Shown here piece after piece: positions 1 through 6,653 of a stretch of DNA of 27,321 nucleotides. Source of the DNA: Simkania negevensis (GTDB lineage: Bacteria; Chlamydiota; Chlamydiia; Chlamydiales; JAFITR01); contig JAFITR010000003.1 in assembly GCA_017116025.1 (NCBI GenBank), positions 1 through 27,321 on the forward strand. The letters are read 5' to 3'. The notes below the pieces were generated by a model, which was not told the origin of the DNA, made no database searches, and was given only the letters and a program-made list of their open reading frames with translations. How positions within the stretch are numbered: position 1 is the first letter of the stretch; the number at the start of each line of letters is the position of its first letter. A program made the position numbers and the translations under genes.

Positions 1-119
1 CGAAGATCGCGAAGAGAATACCAGAGCTTTTTTATGAAAGCCCTGAGGACGATTGAATGGCTAAGCTGCCACACTCGGCTGCAACGGCTTATGTTGGGTG
101 ATAATTTTTCGTGTAGGGG

Positions 120-239
120 TCAGATGATTACTCGACAACTTCTTTGATGGCATCGAGCGGAGTGGAGCCAGAGTGTATTGACAGAGCAAAGAGCCAGAAT
201 CACTGAAACTACTGCTTTTTTGATTTCCAGCTTCAACAT
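120..239 (-). CDS. Small signal-peptide-like ORF (39 aa), possibly a decayed gene
   Basis: A 39-residue reading frame starts at ATG 239-237, preceded by a good Shine-Dalgarno (AAAGGA about 5 nt upstream), and begins 21 bp after the stop of the Ppx-like gene on the same strand. The product has a short charged start (MLKLEIKK), a hydrophobic core of about 15 residues and an HSA that could be a signal-peptidase site near residue 28, followed by only about 11 residues. In the alternative frame the last part would read PLDAIKEVVE and stop, so a one-base frameshift in a small exported peptide is possible. No family is recognised. It could be a real small exported peptide, a remnant of a longer secreted protein, or chance. 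Confidence 0.3.
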   Translation of the reverse strand: MLKLEIKKAVVSVILALCSVNTLWLHSARCHQRSCRVII

Positions 240-260
240 TTTATCCTTTATCCATTAGTT

Positions 261-1355
261 TTAATTCCACAAAGAAGGCGCTCTTAGCATCCCTAGGGTA
301 GATCCTATCGATTGTGAATAGTGTATTACACTAATCTTACAATGCTTCATCAAGGTCATTAAATGAACAGCACTCAACAACGTCTTGCGATGCACTCCCT
401 CACTGTCAAACAGATCATCGTTTCGTCCGATGTAGAGATCGATCACTCGCTGAACATCCTCTTGGGTAATAAGCATAGACTGTGCAACGCTCTCATCTGA
501 TTCAGCAAGCAGCGCGGCTGCTTTTGCTACGAGAGCGAAGATCGATTCGCCATCTCCAAAAGTAACGATCATCGTTTCTTTCGAAGCGATCTTATCTTGC
601 AGCCACACGGGAAGGGGCGGCAAGGATTGAACCAGTCGCTCGGCAAGCTCCCTTCTTTCATCGACCGAGACGGGATTACCTGACTCACCAGAACGCAACA
701 CCTCTCCTCCTCGTATATCTCTTGAAAGCATCACGCGTACGTTGCCATGTCCTAATGGTCCCTGAAAAACTTGGTAGCTGCTCCCGTCTTTGGCTGTCAT
801 TTGAAAGCTACCGTTGCCACTATCCCACGCTAAAATACGCCCTTCTACCACCTCTGGATAGAGAGTCTGTGCCGTCAAAAACCCAACTTTTCCCTCTTCC
901 TCTTGCGTTAGTGTTTGGAAGCGGATGCCCAGCAAGCGCTCAAAATTGTCCAGAGCAGCCCCCCCATTCTCCGCCTTGCGAAAAACTGCTGTCGCAATAC
1001 CAGAGAATTGCACTTCATGCGCACCGGCAGCTTCTTTCGCTTCATCTTTAAACCCTTGAAGGATCTCAACAGCCCTACGCTGCATCTCCTCACTAATACG
1101 CCCACCATGAGCTGCTACATCTTCCGTCAAACTAAGAGAAACGTATTTGGCCAAAAGAGGCCTGCCAATCACACGCCCCCCTTCAACAAACGCTGCTTGA
1201 ATCTTCACAGCACCAGAACCAAAATCAATTGCTGCGTGCACAATCCCCTGCCGATGAGTAGGTAACGCCTTCTCTGCCGAAAAACCCCCTGTAGGAACGA
1301 ACCCCATGCCCACAAGGAGAATAATTAAACAAGACACCATTTTTTGCACTAGCAT
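261..1355 (-). CDS. Secreted Ppx/GppA-like phosphatase (exopolyphosphatase family)
   Basis: ASKHA-fold protein of the Ppx/GppA family, which hydrolyses polyphosphate or pppGpp. Numbering from an upstream in-frame ATG at 1370: phosphate-1 motif AIDFGSG at 47-53, ATAVFRKAENG at 126-136 (family ATxxxRxAxN), TQEEEGKVGF at 155-164 (family GEEEA), and WDSGNGSFQ at 182-190 where the family has DxGGGS. The C-terminal part is short (369 aa), so no HD domain is present. I prefer the ATG at 1355 because GGAG lies 9 nt before it; the ATG at 1370 has no ribosome site. The N-terminus is then MLVQKMVS, a hydrophobic stretch and FSA before EKALP, a convincing signal peptide. Export is unusual because family members are cytoplasmic. 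The altered phosphate-2 loop (Asn for Gly) could change or weaken activity. The family is fairly sure, the substrate unknown. Confidence 0.75.
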   Translation of the reverse strand: MLVQKMVSCLIILLVGMGFVPTGGFSAEKALPTHRQGIVHAAIDFGSGAVKIQAAFVEGGRVIGRPLLAKYVSLSLTEDVAAHGGRISEEMQRRAVEILQGFKDEAKEAAGAHEVQFSGIATAVFRKAENGGAALDNFERLLGIRFQTLTQEEEGKVGFLTAQTLYPEVVEGRILAWDSGNGSFQMTAKDGSSYQVFQGPLGHGNVRVMLSRDIRGGEVLRSGESGNPVSVDERRELAERLVQSLPPLPVWLQDKIASKETMIVTFGDGESIFALVAKAAALLAESDESVAQSMLITQEDVQRVIDLYIGRNDDLFDSEGVHRKTLLSAVHLMTLMKHCKISVIHYSQSIGSTLGMLRAPSLWN

Positions 1356-1380
1356 ATCAGATAACTCCATTCATTTGGGG

Positions 1381-1620
1381 CGTTGTTGCATAAATAACCA
1401 CTGAGCCACTGAGATCAGTGAGATGGAAGTGATGCAAAAAAGGGACAACAGGGACGACAGAGACAGCAAGGACAACAGAAGCGCTGTCCGTTGTTGTCGG
1501 TTTTGTAGTTTTAGTCTTCGATGTTGCTCGTTGAGAATCAACGGTAAAGAGCGTAACAACAAGAGCACAAAAAAAGATAGCAGTCTTTGTTGTCCCTGAT
1601 TGTCCCTTTCTGCCCCTATC
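1381..1620. repeat. Non-coding inverted-repeat element, GGGACA-rich
   Basis: The stretch begins with CGTTGTTGC, then ACCACTGAGCCACTGAG, then AGGGACAACAGGGAC at 1441-1455 followed by more GGACA/GACAG words. Near its other end, 1592-1608 holds the reverse complement (GTCCCTGATTGTCCCTT), matching 1440-1455 with one extra base. The whole could fold back on itself. A shortened relative lies at 25882-25945. A 91-codon open frame on the minus strand covers 1371-1646, but its product is low-complexity (runs of L and S) and is just the repeat translated, so I do not call a gene. Confidence 0.6.
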
Positions 1621-1646
1621 TTACACTTTTTAAAAAAATAAGTCAT

Positions 1647-2060
1647 TTTTGAACTTACGAGACAAAGAACGCAAATTGTTAGAAATCATATAGTAAGTTT
1701 ACGTCGAATTCACGTAAATCATACAGATCCTTGCGTCAGAGGCATATGAAAACCTGATGCGATAATAAAAAATTTAACGCATGCCTTGTTTTTTCACATC
1801 TCCCCGATGAAGGAAGGGGGTCTGTGAATAATTACTTGTAAATTAGCAAATGGTCATGAAGGCTACCTATATTCCGCAATCAACTGCCTATTTCAAATCC
1901 CCGTCTTTGCTCTCCTTGGGCGGGGATCTGACTAATTGTCGCAAAATTTATAGTTACCGCCAAAATAATTACACCCGTTTTTATCACACCCATTGCAGGA
2001 AAAGGTGTGTAGACGTTATGATGGGCGTTCGATATTCGAAACACGATGGACAAGGTTGCG
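1647..2060 (+). promoter_or_regulatory. rplM upstream/leader region with small hairpins
   Basis: About 400 bp without a convincing gene before rplM. It contains a stem ATCCCCG (1897-1903) / CGGGGAT (1921-1927), a second stem CACACC (1985-1990) / GGTGTG (2004-2009), and a 13-bp palindrome TTCGATATTCGAA at 2028-2040, about 20 nt before the preferred rplM start. I could not find a -35/-10 pair with good spacing. Ribosomal-protein operons are often autoregulated through leader structures, but these stems do not match a leader class I know. Confidence 0.3.
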
Positions 2061-2504
2061 ATGAACAAGAACAATCAGACATATATGGCCAAGAGGCAAG
2101 ACCAACAAGTTAAGTGGTTTGTCTTTGACGCTGCAGGGAAAACTTTAGGGCGTTTTGCGTCGGAAATTGCCAAGATTTTACGAGGCAAGCATACTCCTAC
2201 ATATACTCCGCATGCGGACACGGGAGATGGCGTCATTATCATCAATGCTGACAAGATCAAGGTGACAGGTGCTAAGGAAGCGCAGAAGGTCTACCACAAG
2301 TATACCCACCATATTGGTGGTTTGAGAGCCACGCCTTTTAGGAAGATGAAGGAGAAGAAGCCAGAGTACATTGTTGAGAAAGCAGTCAAGGGGATGATGC
2401 CGAAAACGAAGCTTGGCCGCAGGCAGCTGAAGCGTTTACGCATACAGGCATCTCAAAGCCGACACACTCAGAAAGCGCAGCAACCTATTCTCGTAAACAT
2501 TTAG
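2061..2504 (+). CDS. rplM: 50S ribosomal protein L13
   Basis: Large-subunit ribosomal protein L13 (uL13), an early 23S rRNA-binding assembly protein. The family core is clear: KTLGRFASEIAKILRGK, then YTPHADTGDGVIIINA, then VKGMMPKTKLGRRQLKRL. Two starts are possible. ATG 2046 has no ribosome site, whereas ATG 2061 (MNKNNQTYM) has AAGG about 5 nt upstream, so I chose 2061, giving 147 aa. The N-terminus is a few residues longer than in many bacteria. It is followed 23 bp later by rpsI, the usual rplM-rpsI operon. Confidence 0.96.
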   Translation: MNKNNQTYMAKRQDQQVKWFVFDAAGKTLGRFASEIAKILRGKHTPTYTPHADTGDGVIIINADKIKVTGAKEAQKVYHKYTHHIGGLRATPFRKMKEKKPEYIVEKAVKGMMPKTKLGRRQLKRLRIQASQSRHTQKAQQPILVNI

Positions 2505-2527
2505 CCATTGCATAGGACAAGAGGAAC

Positions 2528-2929
2528 ATGAAGAAAAAAATCGAAGAATCGGTAGCAACAGGACGCAGGAAAACAGCAGTGGCTTCGGTCAGACTACGCA
2601 GAGGGGGAAACGGCAAAGTCGACATCAACCACAAGTCGCTTGAAGACTACTTTCCATTACCATTCCAGAGGGATGTGGCTACCTCTCCGATAGTGAAAGT
2701 AAGACCCGACGGGCAGTATGATCTATTGATCCGTGTCAAAGGTGGAGGATTACAAGCCCAGGCAGAAGCTGTACGGCTAGGTGTAGCGCGCGCTTTAGTC
2801 ATCGAAGACGAAGTTTTACGCAGCGAACTAAAAAAACTTGGCTACCTTACCAGGGATCCTCGTAAGAAAGAGCGCAAGAAGTACGGTCGCGCCGGCGCAC
2901 GCAAAAGCTTCCAGTTCTCCAAACGTTAA
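2528..2929 (+). CDS. rpsI: 30S ribosomal protein S9
   Basis: Small-subunit ribosomal protein S9 (uS9); its C-terminal tail reaches the P-site tRNA. At 133 aa it is of usual length. It starts with ATGRRKTAVASVRL after a short lead, contains the GGGLQAQAEAVRLGVARAL core, has RDPRKKERKKYGRAGARK, and ends in FSKR, matching the conserved SKR terminus. Ribosome site GAGGA is 2 nt before the ATG (GAGGAACATG). It is the second gene of the rplM-rpsI operon and ends at a strong hairpin. Confidence 0.98.
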   Translation: MKKKIEESVATGRRKTAVASVRLRRGGNGKVDINHKSLEDYFPLPFQRDVATSPIVKVRPDGQYDLLIRVKGGGLQAQAEAVRLGVARALVIEDEVLRSELKKLGYLTRDPRKKERKKYGRAGARKSFQFSKR

Positions 2930-2941
2930 AACACGAAAAAT

Positions 2942-2999
2942 CTAAACGCGAAGGGCGCGAAGAGAGCGAAGGCTCCTCTTCGCGCCCTTCCGCGTTTAG
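2942..2999. terminator. Long hairpin between rpsI and algH, likely bidirectional terminator
   Basis: The left arm at 2942-2964 (CTAAACGCG plus AAGGGCGCGAAGAG) pairs with the right arm at 2976-2999 over 23 bp with one bulged base, leaving an 11-nt loop. It sits exactly between two convergent genes (stops at 2929 and 3008). There is no clear T-run on either side, so an intrinsic terminator is likely by position but not textbook. Its GCGCGAAGAG words resemble the dispersed repeat at 23676-23924, so it may be a repeat recruited as a terminator. Confidence 0.6.
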
Positions 3000-3007
3000 T
3001 CCACATC

Positions 3008-3580
3008 TCAATTAAGGCTAAGGTCTTCGGGAATCATGGAGAGTGTGGCGTATTTTCCACCCATATCACGCAAGACGGCCTGCCATATCTTATCGACAGG
3101 CGTGTCGAAGATGTATTCAACCTTTGCCTTAGAGAGGAACCAGCCGCCTTCAAGAAACTCTTTTTCTAGCTGCCCGCTTCCCCATCCGGTATAGCCAAAA
3201 CACAATCTAAGCTTTGGCCCTTCCTCTTTACTGACAGACTTTTGCAGGAATTGCAGGTCTCCTCCGAGGTAGGCTCCGTCACACACCTTCAGCGTCTGGT
3301 GTGGGATGTCTGTGCAATCGTGTATAAGCAACATCTGGTTGGGCTGTACCGGACCTCCGGCGCGGATTTCGACATGGGGGTTGACGAAGGTTTCAGAATC
3401 AAAAAGTTCATCGGGCAGTTCGACATCGAGAGGTTTGTTAATAACAAGGCCGAAAGAACCGCTTGGATTATGTTCGCACAGGAGGAGTACACTACGGTAA
3501 AAGATCCCCCACTCGATTTCGGGGCTAGCGACGAGAAAAGATCCTTTACCAAGATGTGGATAAGGGGAGATGGGGTCCAT
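3008..3580 (-). CDS. algH: YqgE/AlgH family protein (DUF179)
   Basis: A 190-aa member of the YqgE/AlgH family, small cytoplasmic proteins of unclear biochemical role, named after alginate regulation in Pseudomonas. Family signatures: GSFGLVINKP near 41-50, AGGPV at 74-78, GYTGWGSGQLE at 129-139, and a C-terminal end MIPEDLSLN. AGGA lies 6 nt before ATG 3580, supporting this start. It converges with rpsI and is separated from mlaD by a 270-bp repeat-filled gap, so it is probably transcribed on its own. The family is sure; the function is not known from sequence. Confidence 0.93.
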   Translation of the reverse strand: MDPISPYPHLGKGSFLVASPEIEWGIFYRSVLLLCEHNPSGSFGLVINKPLDVELPDELFDSETFVNPHVEIRAGGPVQPNQMLLIHDCTDIPHQTLKVCDGAYLGGDLQFLQKSVSKEEGPKLRLCFGYTGWGSGQLEKEFLEGGWFLSKAKVEYIFDTPVDKIWQAVLRDMGGKYATLSMIPEDLSLN

Positions 3581-3608
3581 AATCTTCCTACAGTTATTTG
3601 TTTATTTT

Positions 3609-3703
3609 TACCACAGAGGAGAGAGAGAAAAATTTAAGATATTTGGGCCGCATTTTTTTTGAAATAGTCATGAAAGATCTCTTCCTCTGTGCTCTCTGTG
3701 GTA
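3609..3703. repeat. Palindromic CCACAGAG intergenic element
   Basis: TACCACAGAG at 3609-3618 is perfectly inverted at 3694-3703 (CTCTGTGGTA), with further GAGAG / CTCTGTGCTCT words just inside both ends. The 75 bp between are AT-rich. CCACAGAG-type words of this kind occur as non-coding dispersed repeats in many bacterial genomes (general knowledge). No coding potential is seen. Confidence 0.5.
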
Positions 3704-3770
3704 GATATCACATTGATCGTCAAAAGGTTGCCTCAGCGGGAATTGCTGGTGTTTTTTTAACGTATACCTC

Positions 3771-3840
3771 TTTTTTCTTTGCGTTTCTTTGCGTTCTTCG
3801 CGTCTTTGCGTTTCATTTTGTTGTCTCGTTAACCTTCTGT
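3771..3840. repeat. Solo copy of the TTTGCGTTCTTCGCGTC repeat arm
   Basis: This stretch reads TTTGCGTTTCTTTGCG, then TTCTTCGCGTCTTTGCG, then TGTCTCGTTAACC, and so matches most of the right arm (23853-23924) of the MITE-like element upstream of mtnA in the same order. It lies just beyond the mlaD stop. No inverted partner is seen nearby, so it is a single arm or decayed copy. Confidence 0.6.
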
Positions 3841-3854
3841 GCCTGTTAACAATC

Positions 3855-4928
3855 TCAACGTTTCAGCCTTGTTCTTTGCCACTGTTTATCGAGATGGAAG
3901 AGGAATCCATACTGGTTAACATCTCCCATAAGAGTGTTGGTTTGCTCGAGAAGTTCAAGGAAGCGGAAATAGAGGTCGCTGCTATCAACCAGCTTCCCTA
4001 TCGTACCTTGTCCTTCAGAGATGTTTGTAACAACCTGGTCAACGTGGACTGCGGCAGTGCGCACATCAGTAACAGCAGCCTGCATACCGACGCCAAGATC
4101 GGGCAGTGCATCAGAGAAGCGGCGGATATTTGTAACAAGGGCAGAGAGTTGTTCTGGCTGGTCGATGGCAGCAGTAATCGCAGCCAAATGCCCTACAGCG
4201 ACATTCAGTTTAGCGATAAGCTCTTCCTGCTCAAGGTCTGCAAGGCGCCCTGCAAGCTGGTCCATTGCACGAGAAATATTTATTAAGGAGTCTTTTGCCG
4301 TGCCGATCAAGTTGATTTCATTCGCATACGTAATCGCAACATCAATCTGATCAATGGCCTGGCGGATGGACTTGATCGTCATATGCAACTCAGACTTGTT
4401 TGAATCAATCAAGCCGATCACTTTATCCATCGTGTTTTCCATCTTTTCGCCTAAGGAGGCAACCTGATCAAACGCCTGCTGCATAGGCTCTCGAGACTGA
4501 GCATATAAAATTTCATCACCCATTAGACGTCTTGCTTTGAGTTCACCGACAACAGCTTTAGGGATGATCGCAATATTTTTATCTCCCATAAAACCCGACG
4601 TATGAACGACAATTTCGTCGGAGTCGTAGACCTCTATGGTTGAATCGATCGCAAGAACAACTTCGTAAAAATAGATAGGCCCCATCCCCTCTCTCGGTTG
4701 ACGACGCGCATCATAGACTTCATTAATAGCAACCACCTGCCCAACAGGTTTGCCAGCAAAAAGAACACGCGTTCCCACAGAGATCTTCTCTACACTAGGA
4801 AAACGCACGCGCAAAACTTGCTCTCCGTCTCCCAGCCGAGGATTAATCACAAAAAGGCCCCATATAATCACGACAATAGCGATGAGCACACACAGCCCTA
4901 TCAACAAAGTCTTTCCTCTATCGGTCAT
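3855..4928 (-). CDS. mlaD: MCE-domain lipid transport protein (MlaD-like)
   Basis: Inner-membrane-anchored, periplasmic substrate-binding subunit of an Mla-type phospholipid transporter. Residues 8-28 form one N-terminal membrane anchor (LLIGLCVLIAIVVIIWGLFV). A single MCE domain follows at about 38-135 (VLRVRFPSVEKISVGTRVLFAGKPVGQV, and TSGFMGDKNIAIIP). The remaining 200 residues are helical and coiled-coil-like with many I/L/A heptads, typical of longer MCE proteins. It overlaps mlaF by 11 bp, with AGAGG 8 nt before its ATG, so it is translationally coupled. It is the last gene of the mlaE-mlaF-mlaD operon. No mlaC or mlaB is beside it. Confidence 0.9.
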   Translation of the reverse strand: MTDRGKTLLIGLCVLIAIVVIIWGLFVINPRLGDGEQVLRVRFPSVEKISVGTRVLFAGKPVGQVVAINEVYDARRQPREGMGPIYFYEVVLAIDSTIEVYDSDEIVVHTSGFMGDKNIAIIPKAVVGELKARRLMGDEILYAQSREPMQQAFDQVASLGEKMENTMDKVIGLIDSNKSELHMTIKSIRQAIDQIDVAITYANEINLIGTAKDSLINISRAMDQLAGRLADLEQEELIAKLNVAVGHLAAITAAIDQPEQLSALVTNIRRFSDALPDLGVGMQAAVTDVRTAAVHVDQVVTNISEGQGTIGKLVDSSDLYFRFLELLEQTNTLMGDVNQYGFLFHLDKQWQRTRLKR

Positions 4929-5676
4929 CCTTTCGGCCTCTTTTCATAAAATCCTGGACAAGTGGATCCTCAATACGGACAAACTCTTCCTTGTCTGCGA
5001 TATACGCAATTTTCCCATTGTGATGCAACGCCAACCGATCTCCTACGGTAAGAGCGGAGTCAATATCGTGCGTCACCACCACACTAGTTGAATGAAGTTC
5101 TTCTTTAGCACGAATAATAAGCTCGTTGATCTGCATCGCAGTAATCGGATCTAGACCCGTTGTTGGCTCGTCATAAAGAACGACTTGCGGATGGTAGATG
5201 ACCAGCCTAGCAATACCCGCACGTTTGCGCATTCCTCCCGACAACTCTGAAGGCATTTTATCCTTGGCAGACTCCAATCCCACCATAGAGAGTGCCTGGT
5301 CAACACAATCCTCTATATCCTGCTCTGCCATCTGTTGAAAATGGAGAGGGTCACCATGCTGACGCAAGTAAAAAGCTGTGTTTTCTCCTAGGGTCATCGA
5401 GTCAAACAAGGCCGCACCTTGAAATAACATTCCCATCGATCGAACGGAACGATACAAAGCAGTACCGCGCAAAGAGGAAATGCAGACTCCATCCACCTCG
5501 ATAGAACCACTATCGGGGCTTAGCAGGCCGATAATATGTTTTAGCAAAACACTTTTACCCACACCCGAACGGCCGAGGATCACCAACGTTTCTCCCTTCT
5601 TCACTTCCAAATCCAACCCCTGCAACACCTCTGTCTTCCCAAAGCTCTTCCACACACCTTTTGCAACAATCATCAT
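4918..5676 (-). CDS. mlaF: ABC transporter ATP-binding protein, MlaF-like
   Basis: Cytoplasmic ATPase of the MCE/Mla phospholipid transporter. Complete ABC motifs are visible: Walker A GRSGVGKS at 35-42, Q-loop Gln86, signature LSGGM at 145-149 followed by RKRAGIAR, Walker B VVLYDEPTTGLDP at 165-177, and switch His203. At 252 aa it is of family length. AAGG lies 7 nt upstream of ATG 5676, inside the end of mlaE, which it abuts with no gap; a second ATG follows directly. The C-terminal tail (MKRGRKDDR) overlaps mlaD. All catalytic residues are intact. Confidence 0.95.
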   Translation of the reverse strand: MMIVAKGVWKSFGKTEVLQGLDLEVKKGETLVILGRSGVGKSVLLKHIIGLLSPDSGSIEVDGVCISSLRGTALYRSVRSMGMLFQGAALFDSMTLGENTAFYLRQHGDPLHFQQMAEQDIEDCVDQALSMVGLESAKDKMPSELSGGMRKRAGIARLVIYHPQVVLYDEPTTGLDPITAMQINELIIRAKEELHSTSVVVTHDIDSALTVGDRLALHHNGKIAYIADKEEFVRIEDPLVQDFMKRGRKDDR

Positions 5677-6462
5677 TTAAAAACCTTCGATTCTTTTGTG
5701 GACAATATTTAAGCCCAACGTAATCAGGAAGTTGCTAAGCAATATCATAGAATATGTTATCACGACACTGTTTGTCGTCGAACGCCCAACGCCAGCAGCA
5801 CCTCCCTTCGTCTTCATCCCCTTGTAACACGATATCGTCGTAATCCACACACCAAAAAAGAACGACTTAATAAAACCTGTAAAGAAGTCAAAGTTAGAAA
5901 TGTGGTTCGGGATCGGCTCGAAGAAAGTGTGAGGAGTCATACCAAAAAAATAGACCGCCAACAAATATGCCCCGACAACTCCCATCACACCACTGAATAT
6001 TGTCAAAATGGGAACCATCACAATTCCACCAATAAAACGAGGGGCAATAAGGTACCAAGACGGGTCGACAGCCATAGACTTCAGTGCATCAATCTGCTCA
6101 GACACACGCATCGTCCCCAACTCGGCACACATCGCCGCCCCAACACGTCCCGTCACCATGAACGCGGTCAGCACAGGACCCAGCTCCGTAATCATCGCCT
6201 TGGTGACCATCAAACCCGTTAAATTGACAAACCCTTTGTCCGAAAGCTGGAAAAAAGATTGGACAGCCAACACTAACCCTGTAGAGAAACCTGTTATTGC
6301 CACAACAGGCAGAGAAAGGACACCGATATTGTAAAACTGATCGCGCACAAGTGACCAGGTTGGAGGACGTCGACAAGCCACGACAACCGCCTCCACTACC
6401 AAGCGGACATAACAGCCCAAAGCATAAACAACCCGAAGCAAACCCTCTATAAATTCTCGCAT
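5677..6462 (-). CDS. mlaE: MlaE-like permease of an MCE lipid transporter
   Basis: Inner-membrane permease that pairs with MlaF to move phospholipids in the cell envelope. At 261 aa it has the family's hydrophobic segments and diagnostic motifs: ELGPVLTAFMVTGRVGAA at about 93-110, EQIDAL at 122-127, and GVGRSTTNSVV near the C-terminus. First gene of the minus-strand operon mlaE-mlaF-mlaD. ATG 6462 has GGGG about 6 nt upstream. A well-spaced promoter at 6491-6520 probably drives the operon. The STAS partner MlaB is not in this cluster. Confidence 0.94.
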   Translation of the reverse strand: MREFIEGLLRVVYALGCYVRLVVEAVVVACRRPPTWSLVRDQFYNIGVLSLPVVAITGFSTGLVLAVQSFFQLSDKGFVNLTGLMVTKAMITELGPVLTAFMVTGRVGAAMCAELGTMRVSEQIDALKSMAVDPSWYLIAPRFIGGIVMVPILTIFSGVMGVVGAYLLAVYFFGMTPHTFFEPIPNHISNFDFFTGFIKSFFFGVWITTISCYKGMKTKGGAAGVGRSTTNSVVITYSMILLSNFLITLGLNIVHKRIEGF

Positions 6463-6490
6463 TAAATACCCCGTCCCTATTCCCCGTCGG

Positions 6491-6520
6491 ATTGTAGACT
6501 CACCATACCGTTTACGTCAA
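6491..6520 (-). promoter_or_regulatory. Sigma-70-type promoter of mlaEFD
   Basis: On the minus strand, TTGACG (6520-6515) and TACAAT (6496-6491) are separated by 18 bp. Both boxes match the consensus in five of six positions. Transcription would start near 6484, giving a leader of about 20 nt before the mlaE ATG. Confidence 0.65.
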
Positions 6521-6533
6521 ACAGCGGTATTAG

Positions 6534-6556
6534 ATAAATAACCAGTGAGCCCACGA
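6534..6556. repeat. Short relative of the ACCACTGAG intergenic element
   Basis: ATAAATAACCAGTGAGCCCAC resembles ATAAATAACCACTGAGCCAC at about 1390-1410 with one substitution and one inserted base. It lies between the divergent mlaE and 719-aa gene promoters. It is too short to be sure of common origin. Confidence 0.35.
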
Positions 6557-6575
6557 GGAATTATAATTATTTCTA

Positions 6576-6635
6576 TTGATGTATAATTCGTTTTTTAAGA
6601 TAATTAACTAAGGGACGAACTATAAATTATCTTAA
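6576..6635 (+). promoter_or_regulatory. Promoter of the giant-protein operon with overlapping 11-bp inverted repeat
   Basis: TTGATG (6576-6581) and GATAAT (6599-6604) are spaced 17 bp. A perfect inverted repeat TTAAGATAATT (6595-6605) / AATTATCTTAA (6625-6635), with a 19-nt centre, covers the -10 box and the expected start point near 6611. It could be a repressor operator or, in RNA, a leader hairpin. Another TATAAT at 6582-6587 has no good -35. The ribosome site GGGGAGAG follows at 6642-6649. Confidence 0.5.
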
Positions 6636-6653
6636 TACTTCGGGGAGAGAGTA

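Noticed and set aside
1..119. Hairpin-like AGAGCTTT / AAAGCCCT at about 21-48 as a terminator for the minus-strand genes
   Set aside because: The stem is imperfect and short, without a T-run, and too close to the window edge to judge.
1371..1646. 91-codon ORF on the minus strand upstream of the Ppx-like gene
   Set aside because: Its product is low-complexity and its DNA is the GGGACA repeat element; no ribosome site or family was seen.
3598..3849. 83-codon ORF on the plus strand between algH and mlaD
   Set aside because: It runs through the CCACAGAG palindrome and the solo repeat arm; the hydrophobic product results from translated T-rich repeats.
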